From: Gracilariopsis chorda
Taxonomy: Eukaryota > Rhodophyta > Florideophyceae > Gracilariales > Gracilariaceae
DNA length: 64,000 nucleotides
NCBI GenBank assembly: GCA_003194525.1
Contig: NBIV01000222.1
Span: 1 to 64,000, forward strand
Reading direction: 5' to 3'
Part shown: piece by piece, positions 23,385 through 33,722 of the stretch
Position numbering within the stretch: the stretch's first letter is position 1
Layout: each line of letters begins with the position of its first letter
Made by a program: the position numbers and the translations under genes
Notes under the pieces: model-generated
Databases searched by the model: none
What the model was told of the DNA's origin: nothing
What the model saw: the letters and a program-made list of their open reading frames with translations, nothing else

Positions 23385-26300
23385 CTAAGTTACCATACAG
23401 GCTTTGTTGCTGAAGAACGTCAAACAGAGTTCATATACGCACCCTTTCTTTCCAGACAACAAGTATTCAACTTGAAAGAAGTAGTTTTCTCTGCAAAGTA
23501 TGACTCTAAAAGGTCCATGCCATTTCAAATTGAGCTTGGAACCAGCATTGGTTTGCAAGACACCCCTGAGTATATAATCTCCCTCTGTGAAGTTGAAAGT
23601 ACTGACTACTGTTCTGCGATTGTGTGAGTCTACTGGATTTATTGTACGCTTATCGGAGCGCACTCTCTGTGGAGCTTAGAAAGTGATTCTTGCAGATTCT
23701 CAGTGTCGATAAGGGCTCTCTACCTGGCTTGTTCGAGAGATCTCATGTTGAGGACTTGATGGTCCTTGACAATCACAGAGAGTGGAGAATCCCGTGGATG
23801 GTCAGTGAAAAACGTGAGAGGACATTTGCTGTTGAGTCTACAGGTTGAGGTGTTGCTCGGAGTAGACTGGACAACAGGAAGAATCGATGGCCGGGCCTTC
23901 CGCGGCATTTGTAATTCAGACAGTATCGCCCTTTTCGTCCTCAATAACGCTCTGCACACTACTTTCACTGATCCATTATTCCAGGGGCAATACGAAAGTG
24001 AAAACGGTGATTAGACTTCAGACCTCCTGCGATTTGCTTCATTAGCTGATTCATGAAATGGCTTCCTTTGTCCCCTATCCCACATTTTAGTACTCCAAAG
24101 GATGGTAACCAGTCAAGTAATGTTTCTGCTGTGTTCTCTGCGTCCACCTGTGATGTGAACTTTAGCCAAACGTATCCCAACAAACCGTCCTTGACGACTA
24201 GGACGTACAGCGGGTCTCTCTCTCCGCACTTCAATGTAACAGTAGTCGAAGTGAATTATCTCGTTGGGCTTTTTGGCATGCATGGTGACCAAGGGGCCTG
24301 GGTACTGTGGTACTGGAATCTGTTGCAATACAGTGAAATCAGGATGATACGAACTACTGGGTGTCTTCTTGACCCTTTTTCCAACGAACGTGTTCAGAGA
24401 CAGATGTCAGGATAGGTTGGAAGGCTCTGTGACCTCCTCTGTCGATGTGTGCAGCGATAAGTGTCCATATACGCAGTAGCTCGTCCTGCTCGTGGATCCA
24501 TATTTTGCCTAAAACAAATTTCTAAGGCTTCTCTTCCTTCGGAAGATTCTTTGGGGCTTGCCTAGAGTGCATCGAAGGGCAGTCGAGGGCTTTGTCGATA
24601 CGTGGTTTGATAGGTGCAACCATGAGAGCACTGACCCGTCCTGCATTAGAAGATGCTACTGACTTCATCAGTTCTACCGCCCATCTGGATAGCATATCAG
24701 CCCAGACATTCTTCTCTCCAGGGACGTGCTCGATGATGTAATGGAATGCGCTCAGCTTGAGGGACCACAACATGAGTTTATTTGCTGTATGTAGCACGAT
24801 CCCTGGGTTCCGGCCGTATGGGTCATATACGTACACGAGTTTGGCATGGTCGGTCTAGATTGCGGTCATTCTGCTAGCTGTGAGGTAGTCCACTCTGCAC
24901 ATGGCTTCAAAAATAGCGAACCGTTCCTTCTCGGGGACGCTCCGTCGTTTTGCAGAATCTCTAAACGAACCGGACAAGAAAGACATCAACTCATGCGTTT
25001 GGTTGTCGACTGGTTTGCATTTCTCTGCCTTGGACGACTGCATCAGGATGCCAGGCCAATGAAAAACCGAGGCGTCAGTGATGAGACAAGTTCTGCATCC
25101 TTTCTTGTGCAGCAAGAGCTTAGTGGTAGCGGCTAGTGGAAATATTATTTGGTTGAATGCTGTTGTGAGCGTATTCCCCCAAATATTGCTGACTCAAGTA
25201 TTCTCCACAGCCTTTTTGGTCCGCTTACCTGCCCGCTTTTACGCGTCTTCGAGTAGATCGTGGAGCGGTTGGGCTGTCTGCGAGTAGATTGGAATAGAGG
25301 ATCGCGTTTGCGGTGCACATCAGTTGCTGCCCATCTCTCGCATGGTTAACTATGCTTCAAGGGTCCGAGGAACGAAACGGAATCTTTTTCTAGATACGAT
25401 TTTGCTACAGAAGTTCAATTCTTTGCAGAAGAAACACGATTTCTGCGGATTAATTTTGAAACCAACGTCGCAGCAGACAGATAGAAAAGCTTTGATATCT
25501 TCGAGTAACTTCTACTCCGTTTTGGCGTACATGAGGAAATATTAGAGCCACTGTATCATTCGCTGTACCTTGCCTGCAAAGTGTTTGCTAGTGGCGGATT
25601 GGAATTGATTCCCGGAATCCACTCCTCCCTGCAAAGTTCGTGTTGGTGAGTAAACTCCATCCGGAGTTTGTATGGACATGATTTCTTACGAGTTCGGATC
25701 TATGGGTATCTGCCAATATCCGTGGGTGAAATCAATGTTCGCAAAACTCTCGCTCTCACTGCACTTCTGAAGAAGGGACTATAAATGCGGCATCGCTGAC
25801 TGCAGGGGAAGTGAACTAGCATTAGTTTTGCGAGGAATGACTGTGAAAAGTAGCTTCTCAGTACCAAGTTTTGGGCACAGCTAGTGCTCGACTTGCCCAA
25901 CGTGCGCCTGGGTTCTTATATACTGCGCCAATTGTCATTAATTCTGTATTGTGTGTTGGACTAATACTCTTTGGTTTGGAGCGTAACAACGCTCGGCGCA
26001 TCGAAAGGGTTTGTCGTTGGGTTTGAGTAGCACGGACAACAGTTGTACCTGGGCTGGACGATCGGGTCCACGTTTGACAAAAAACAGTCCCAATGGGTTT
26101 CCAACACTGACTTCAGTGCCTTGGTCTCTGTCGTTGACATTCAGTTGGCTTTGGCATCTTCAACCGCCTTCAGTACTGCTTTTTGAATCACTTCATTGTA
26201 ATCGACCCCAACTCCTGCTTGCACGCACTCTGGAAGTTCAATTGGATCGTCGTCTGATTCTGCGTAGCTCGGTCCTTTGAAGATTGTCGGCGAAATATGT

Positions 26301-27480
26301 GCAGTTTCTGACTTCAGCTCTTTCTCTGACATACCATCGATTGGTGCACCAATGTTTTGAAGATGTCTCCCTAAGTGGAATCCAATGGCTTCCAAAAGCG
26401 GTCTAACTAGCAATAAATCCACCATATCATCATCTGAACTTAAGAATTCTACGTCTCAAATGCCTACAGGGAGGCAGTTGTGCCGAAGAATATTTGTAAG
26501 TGATGGCTGCTTTTTTATTAATGCTGTCGAACTACCCATGTCGGTATCCCTTCCGAACGCTAGATCTAGTGATAGGGGGTGTATGGATGTTTTTCCCGAA
26601 CTACTGCGAATACTGCAGACGGGATCGTCCAATAGTCGGCTCCCCAGTCTCCCAACGCGACTTCTACAACGTCCCCGAGCCGTACTGAGTACCTCCGTTT
26701 GTCTTCATTCTGATTTGTTCGTTACAAGGAACGGACGGAGGATAGATTCGCCTTCTTTCCGTTTTCCTTTTTGGTTCCAAAACTCTGGTCCAAACGTTCC
26801 TGCCGCTTCTCCTTCGACGTGAATGGATAATTGCTCATAGATAGGATGCCATCACATTCCTCTGTGTTTAGGCACGGCTTGTTACAGTCTCCTTGGCTTT
26901 CCTTTGCCTTCGTGTTAGCGGGATCTACCTTCTTGCCGAGGCATTCGCGAACGAGACAGTTCGTCTTCTGAACCTTTCCTGGGCGCTCCTAGCCCATCGC
27001 GCTCGGCGTGCTCTTCTGATGGCCTTGTCCGTGCTTTAGTTTTGGATTAGAAGTGGCTGATTGAATTGCATGAACTTGGTCGGCAAGGTTTCACAGTTTA
27101 TTGGCAAATAAAGTCAAGTTTTTCTTCTGGTCTGGCGTCCACATTCCCATCTGATCTCTAATCAGTTGCTTCAGTTCAGGTGGTTCCACATTAATAACGA
27201 GCTTCGTTACGAGCTGTTCACACCTGTTGCTCTCGGTGAATACCTCGAGTGCATTGTGCTCATCAAATGCCATTATGACGTCTGACACGGCCGGTTCGGC
27301 TGTTTCGGCGGGGTCTCTCAGCAGTAGCTTATAAGTCTCTCCTTAAATTGCATCTTCAACGCGATTGTTAAAGTCTGGAGATGTTTGTGCCAACCGAGAT
27401 TCGAAACAGTTCTGCACGGCTTCCTCCGCTGCTTCTTCTGGGTTCAAAGCCCCTTCAGTCCTGCCTTCCATACAAAGGCA
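23385..27480 (-). pseudogene. gag-pol remnant of element C
   Basis: Pieces in sense order: gag-like sequence (27288-27091); protease tail (26425-26141, VDLLLVRPLLEAIGFHLGRH); reverse transcriptase (about 25760-25330) with FANIDFTHGYWQIPIDPNS and TPDGVYSPTRTL, but a stop where the catalytic WxDD should be; RNase H (25115-24522) with CLITDASVFHWPGI and EHVPGEKNVWADMLSRW; integrase core (24328-23965) with NEIIHFDY and CGIGDKGSHF; and a C-terminal GPFRV segment (23663-23385). Many stops and frameshifts; not functional. The RT and RNase H wording is that of the gypsy lineage abundant in oomycetes (from memory, not searched). Confidence 0.8.
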
Positions 27481-27721
27481 CTGTAGAAGCTTGGTCTTAT
27501 TGAATTAACGAATTGACGCGGCCTTGGTTCTTTGGATTGCTCGCCTGCCTGCGTTGAAGTATTCTTTGCGATGCACATATGCTGATTAGTTTGTTTTAAA
27601 GTGAATCACTTCCAACTGCGTTTCTTGAACCAGGTTCAGAGCTTGGATAGTGTTAACAAGACCATATGTAGACATCTTCTCCATGTAGCGTCCCGGTACG
27701 ATTTGACGTCTCAAAGCACTT

Positions 27722-28029
27722 TGTCGATCGGCCACGATACGTGATTGAAGTATGTACGAGTAATGTGCTGGTCCCAGGCAAGGAACAGGCACAAAGCCTC
27801 AGAGGTCTTTCTGAGGATGCCCCCTTTCTCTGGAGTTCTTCTTCCAGAGGCCAGCCTATTTACTTTCTGATTCTAAAGCGCGAAACCTTCTGCTATAAAG
27901 GCATCCTAAAATGCGTGGTTTGCGTGCGCGTTGCGTGGACTGCCACGCAATTCAAACGGTTTCAGCTTGAATTATTATTCTTCCGAAAATAACTGCTTCC
28001 AATTTCGGAAACTGCTCAAATAATCAACA
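27722..28029 (-). repeat. 5' LTR of element C
   Basis: 308 bp partner of 22791-23098. Its inner end reads TGTCGATC instead of TGTTGATC, a point change. No clear primer site is left beside it. Confidence 0.8.
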
Positions 28030-28074
28030 GCTCTCCCTCGAATCTTTTCAGAAATACAAGCTATCAAAAAGGGA

Positions 28075-29400
28075 TCAACGGCCAAAGATTGTACGGTTCG
28101 AAAAGGCTGACACGGGATACTGTCGGCGTACCTGGATTAAACGGCAGCTGGCCACATTCGGTGCCTCCATGGGCAATTCATCATCCTCCCACACAGTTTT
28201 TACAATGCATTTTTGTTCCAAGTCTTCCTTGGCAGCACACTTGTGCAGTCGCGCACAATCTCCAAAGCAAGTGATCTTTGCCGCTTCTTTAACGGACAAC
28301 AGGCTGCGCAATATCTTGCCGCCGTAGGTCTCAGCGAGTGAAGTGCTTTAACCGTACTGCTTGACAGCTTGCTTTCCTCATTTCTCTTTGATATGTGCCA
28401 GACCATCGGTGAGCTGCCTAACCATCGAACTGTGCAACCGGTCCGGTAAACGTTTGCAAAGCGGTAAACGAAGTCGCACATTTTCTCCGTTACGTGACGA
28501 ATGGTTCCAAGCAGAAAGGTCTGCCCGTTCGACTTTTTTTTGCATCACAGCAACCCGACCGGAACAGCCAACGAAACAAGCCCTTCTTCACCGCCTGGAC
28601 CATAACGGGCAGCCAACGCGGTGAACAAAAGGTAGTGTTGGACTCAATCTTCATCGCGCGCCAAAAACGGGGGTGTTTATGTACTTCATCTTAAACGTAC
28701 AGTCATGCAATTCGGAGTACGTCTTCTTCATCATCAGCTGGTCTTTATACCACACCATATGCCCTGGAATGGCTCAGCTTTTGTTGGAGTCGCATAGAAC
28801 TCGCTCAATCTTCGACTTCACGAAACGTAATTCTTCTTGCGTGAGGTGCCGAAGCGAGTGCGATGCAATACATACCACTTTCTCTTCCAAAATTTTACCC
28901 AACAGCATGCCCTCAGCCAAAGGATTTTTCTCCAATTGTTCTATGAACTTTTGCACGTTAATCTGTTCTGTACAGCATACATTACCCGCCCAGTCTTCTG
29001 GCAAAGGTCGCAGTCAGAACACTCGCATTATTGCTCTTCTGCCTTCCTCCTTCCGAATTTACATCATTAACCGGCTTCTTACACGGCATAAACTTCTTCC
29101 AGACGCACAAGCACGCATAAAATTCGGCCCCGCAGCTCAGTTCCGAAAGCGGTTGTCTGTGCAGCCGACACTTTCTGCTCCCCCAGCAGCCGCCGTTGTG
29201 GGACCACAGATATCCGGTGAGGCCAAACACCGGCGGGAAAGCATCCAAATCGGGAGACGCAACCGGCGAAAGGCCCAGATGCGACGAGCTTAGAGATGCA
29301 TACGTGCATAATAATGTCTTACACCGGCTCTTCTCCAAAGTCACAGTCTTTGGCCCAGACGCACACGCCATTGCTCGTGCAGACGCATGAGGTCGATGCA
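28075..29400 (-). pseudogene. Unassigned decayed coding block
   Basis: Several minus-strand pieces look like real protein: CIASHSLRHLTQEELRFVK (in 29004-28774), KMKYINTPVFGAR (about 28690), and an acidic stretch ending near 28140 (KTVWEDDELPMEAP). They lie in different frames with stops between, so this is a dead gene or one with unseen introns. It directly abuts the outer edge of element C's 5' LTR. I do not recognise the family; plus-strand frames over it (for example 28673-29293) look like shadows. Confidence 0.35.
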
Positions 29401-31199
29401 CTGGAACAAGTTATAGGGATGTTTTGCAGTCAGGAGGACGTGTCAAGGCAGCGGCGTGGGAAAAGGCAGTCGGCACTTTTGTCGCATGAGTCGCCGTTGA
29501 GCCCTTTTGCACCTTCTACTTCCTCTTGTCTTAACAGCGCAGCGAGCACGGGAGCAAGTCGGGTGGAAGATATGTCGGTTCTATCGGGCGGGAAAGGAGG
29601 CGATAGCTCGCTTAGGCGGCCTCGCAGAGGAGAAAAGGTGTCGGGATCAAGACGGGGCGCTGTGGGGTCTGGAGAAGAAGCACGGAAGGAACGGCGGGTG
29701 CTTGGATCATTGTTTTCCATTGGTGATGCTAAATCTTTCCTGTACAGTAAGGGCATATGTCTGGCGGCAAACGAACAAAAGACACGTTAGAGAAGGAAGC
29801 ATGTGGGTGAGGGGAATCGCCATGTTTGGAGCAGCAAAAACGAAGAGGCGCTGGTCGAGAAAAATCGCGCAGCTGGTTTGGTGATCTTGCCCGCAGTCCC
29901 AAACACACAGCCACAGAACAAATAATTTGGGATCAGTTTGTTTGCCTCCACGAGATCCTTTTGTAAAAATGAGATGGTCAATTTCACGCGTGAAAAAAGG
30001 GTGACGCACATCCTTTAAACTTGGTATTGTCTTGACCAATGCCCATCCCAACTTCAGGGGCGAATGCTAGCGCGTTTTGCAGGACTGTGCCCTATGGTGA
30101 TCGAAAAGTCTTGACCCTTATCATTCAGGGCAGGGAAAGATCGGAAGAGTCTGGAATACTTCGCATATGCTCTGCTGAAATCTCCTCCTAGTCCCCTCAA
30201 TGAAGAAAAATCGAAAATTCTTCTGAAGTTCTGCCGAGGTTTTGGCCAAGGCTGCCTACGTCAATAGATCAACTGTGTACATGGAAGAGGTTATTCTGGT
30301 TCATGTGCCTTTTTCGAGACATTCATACATTACTATTGACATGTAAAGCAAAGAAATACGCAGTATGAAACCGTGAATTTCTAAACAAGAAATATCTGCC
30401 CAAGTCTCGGTTTGATTGGCGCTCGAAACTTTGTGCCTCATTTCCAGCAACTGCGCATGCCAGTTTTGAGTGGTCTTGGCTTTGAAAGATGACGAGTTTG
30501 GGTTTTCTCCCCGATCTTACCGTTTCCATGTTCATCAGACCGGGGGACCCTGCGGTTGCCGCTTGTCAGATACACCGTGTGCGCGCCATCACAAAACGGT
30601 GACGCAGGGGGGCAAAACTTAGCAAATAAGTAAGCTAAAAAGGGTGCCCTCGTAGCTGAAAGCCCTGTAGAGATGAAAATGATAAACCGAAAGCACAAAA
30701 GAACGGAAATGCAGGGACCAAAAGGACTCAACCTGCTAAGAAAGTATGAACACTAAAAGGAGCGCAATAGTCTCAATCCCAGAGATCTTCTTCAAAACTT
30801 CTCGAAACGGCGCGTGACCGAAGAATTATGTCAATGGCCACTAAGACTCAGGTCTCTGGGTTCCGATCAGACATTCTGAATTTATACCAAGTTCTGCAGC
30901 CTATCTACTTCTGCGCTAACCAGGAGCAAGTGTTTACAATCCTTACAGGGCCTCCAAAGGAGAACTACTAACAGTAGTATATGCTTTATATCTGTACCGA
31001 ATCTAGCCTTTTGCAGGAAACGTTGCACGGCATCTCGCCTGCGGACAGCTTCTGGTCTAGCACTTCCATCCGGAAATGGCCAGGTGTTTCGACTGACACT
31101 GTTATCCGAGCAAACCTCCGCTGGGGCTTACAGACAACAGCAGCACCTTCGGTACACACTTACCGTCTCCCGTCCACGCTTGAAGCGCTTCAATCGGTC
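29401..31199. other. No recognisable gene
   Basis: Open frames at 29296-29790 and 30981-31265 (plus) lack any family signature, and the first is low-complexity Ser/Arg/Gly. No repeat or RNA gene was recognised. Confidence 0.4.
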
Positions 31200-32420
31200 T
31201 TAACAATGGCAGTTCCTCACACTGGGTATGCAGGTAGCGCCAAACGCCTCACTAGATGCAAATGATGGTTGAATGGTTGATTGAAAGAGTGGGAAAGATT
31301 GAGGATGAGGTTTTTGTGTATGAGTGTGAAGTGCAACGCCCCCAGGGAGGGATTCCAGGTACTTGATTGTTTTCCCGATATTATCGGTTGTGTAGGGTGT
31401 ATATGAACTACGCCCCACTATGGTGGATATGGACACGTGGGAAACGGTTTTGGGCCAATTGGCGGTTGGCCACAGTGGTGGATGTTGCCACGAAATGTGG
31501 AGTATTTCTAATAATTTTAGTTAATTGTATTTATTATTTTTACACCCATTTCTGGGAAGTTAGTACTTAGTGCGACGGCGCACTGCCGTCGCACCAGTAA
31601 AGCTTCCCCAACAAGGGACCCCAGCCTGGGGAATTGGCTCTAGTTATTGCCGCTTCCGCACGTTCTGAACTCCTCTTTGGAGGGAAACGCCGTGAACCAC
31701 GGGACATCTAACCCCCTTGCACACCTAAAGAGACCCATCCTTGGGAGTATAATTGTTCCAATCACATTGGTGTTTCGCCCTGTATAGGGAGTCCTGTCCA
31801 CCTGCATTGCCGTATTTGTTCGTCGCTCTCGCGACTCACCCTCGCCCACTCTTCCCCCTTTCCCTTCACTCCTCCTCCTGTCCCCCTTTCAGGGTAGTAA
31901 ATCCCGCTACCCGCGGCCCTCCTGTGTGCAACCGCTCACACATCCCCACTTACGTGGAAACATACCTCTACTGAGGATCACACGCCGCTCACGCGGATAC
32001 CGATTCTTCGCCTTCACCTCCCTGCGCAAGTTGCGACAGGTGTCCCTGGTCTTACAAACCGGCTTCACCGTGACACCTCTGCGAGGGCTCTACCCAACTG
32101 GGTTCACCTCGTGAGAGGAAGATCCGGAACTTCTTTCGGTGTTTTTCCCCTTTGGGGCATTGCACCACAGAGTGTGATGTTGAACTGAGTCCAGACTGAA
32201 GTCCAGGCGTGATCTTGCCCATTTATAGGATCTTAAAGCACTTGAAGCAATGCAGGGGTGCATTACTACTTTGTACTTACACATGTGTGCGTCTAGGTTA
32301 CTCCATTGGCTTCTCGCAGCATCTGGATCTGCACAATTACCAGTAACACTCCGTCTTCTGCCGCCAGTGTTACTTAAATACAGTAGCAAGGCTGGGTCAG
32401 CGAAGCAAAGAACGCTCTAG
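31200..32420 (+). pseudogene. Possible LINE RT-thumb relic split by a solo LTR
   Basis: With the LTR at 31327-32169 and one duplicated copy of GAGTG ignored, the flanks read through. The right flank (32230-32400) has the look of the segment after a LINE reverse transcriptase: LEAMQGCITTL in one frame and LLPPVLLKYSSKAGSAKQ a little later. The match is loose and broken; low confidence. Confidence 0.3.
31327..32169 (+). repeat. Solo LTR of the A/B gypsy family, plus orientation
   Basis: 843 bp, TGAAGTGC...GCACCACA, homologous to the 825-bp LTRs but in the opposite orientation. It is flanked by the direct repeat GAGTG (31322-31326, 32170-32174), so it is a complete insertion whose internal part was lost by LTR-LTR recombination. 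It is more diverged than the LTRs of element B, so older. Confidence 0.93.
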
Positions 32421-32560
32421 GAGCTGCTGGAACACTCTACACATGTGTGTCAGCAGTGCCAGAACATTCTACATGTTTCACGACCAACACACCGTTAGTG
32501 ACCAGAGGGGAGTTTTAAGAATACAGAGGTGCACCGCCTGAGAGATGCCCACTTTGCACT

Positions 32561-32578
32561 CTTCTTCTTCTTCTTCTT
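32561..32578 (+). repeat. CTT microsatellite, target of element B
   Basis: (CTT)6 immediately left of element B. The TTCTT target duplication at 32574-32578 is repeated at 42407-42411. Confidence 0.85.
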
Positions 32579-33403
32579 TGTGGTGCAATGCCCCAAAGGG
32601 GAAAAACACCGAAAGACGTTCGGGATCTTCCTCTCACGAGGTGAACCCAGTTGGGTAGAGCCCTCCCAGAGGTGTCACGGCGAAGCCGGTTTGTAAGACC
32701 AGGGACACCTGTCGCGAATCGCGCAGGGAGGTGAAGGCGAAGAATCGGTATCCGCGTGAGCGGGGTGTGATCCTCAGTAGAGGTATGTTTCCACGTAAGT
32801 GGGGGCGTGTGGGCGGATGCGCACGCGAGGGCCGCGGATAGCGGGAGGTGCTACCCTAAAAAGGGGAAAAAGGAAGGGCGAAGAGGAGAAAAAGAGGGCG
32901 AAGTGAGTCGCGAGAGCGACGAACAGATACGGCGATGCCGGTAACAATATCCCTATACAGGGCGAAACACCAATGCAATTGGAACAATTATACTCCCAGT
33001 GATGGGTCCCTTTAGATGTGCAAGGGGGTTAGATGTCCCGTGGGTTACGGCGTTTCCCTCCAAGGAGGAGTAGAGTACGCGCGCAAGCGGCAACAACTAG
33101 AGCCAATTCCCCAGGTTGGGGTCCCTTGTTGGGGAAGGTTTACTGGTGCGACGGCAGTGCGCCGTCGCACTAAGTTCTAGCTTCCCAGAAATGGGTGTGA
33201 TAATAATAAATAATATTAATTAAAATACTCCACCTTTCGTGGCAACATCCACTACTGTGGCCAACCGCCAATTGACCCAAAACCGTGTCCCACGTGTCCA
33301 TATCCACCATAGTGGGGCGTAGTTCATATACACACTACACAACCGATAATATCGGGAAAGCGTTCAAGTGCCCAGAATCCCTCCCTGAGGGCGTTGCACT
33401 ACA
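32579..33403 (-). repeat. 3' LTR of element B (825 bp)
   Basis: TG...CA ends; exactly the same length as the 5' LTR. It carries the same ladder of small hairpins, including the 10-bp stem GTGCGACGGC/GCCGTCGCAC. Confidence 0.96.
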
Positions 33404-33418
33404 TATCCCCCCCCTAAG
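33404..33418 (-). other. Polypurine tract of element B
   Basis: The sense strand reads CTTAGGGGGGGGATA directly before the TGTAG start of the 3' LTR; it would prime plus-strand synthesis. Confidence 0.85.
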
Positions 33419-33722
33419 ACGGGAAAACGACCGCGGACGCGGAGGGTTCCCAGACTAAAATGGGTGATAAAAGCGCGTGCGCCGTCTCCGGTTCTCCGGT
33501 AATTTCCTCTGCATCAGAGTCACTAGCCCCTGATACCGCAGCCGTTGTTTCCTAGTTCTTCTTTCCTGGCATAGCCAGCAGTGTAGTATAGTGTTGTGGG
33601 GAGCTAGCTGCTCCCTTGAATAAACTTTCCCGTTTAGAACGGTGATTCTCGTTTGAGTTCCCCGTCTTCGACGGACCTTGCCTTGTTATCCTTTCCTATC
33701 GCCCTCCGTTCGCGCGGCAACA

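Larger units (their letters stand above)
22791..28029 (-). mobile_element. Old Ty3/gypsy element C (oomycete-like pol lineage)
   Basis: Minus-strand LTR element of 5239 bp with two 308-bp LTRs (22791-23098 and 27722-28029) that keep equal length but have diverged strongly. LTR ends are TGTTGAT...ATCAACA in the left copy. Flanks GCTCC (left) and GCTCT (right) look like a decayed 5-bp duplication. A polypurine tract (ATGGGGGAC in the sense strand) abuts the 3' LTR at 23099-23107. Coding is broken throughout. It belongs to a different gypsy lineage from A and B. Confidence 0.8.

Noticed and set aside
28673..29293. 206-codon plus ORF
   Set aside because: Overlaps minus-strand segments with better protein character; no family features.
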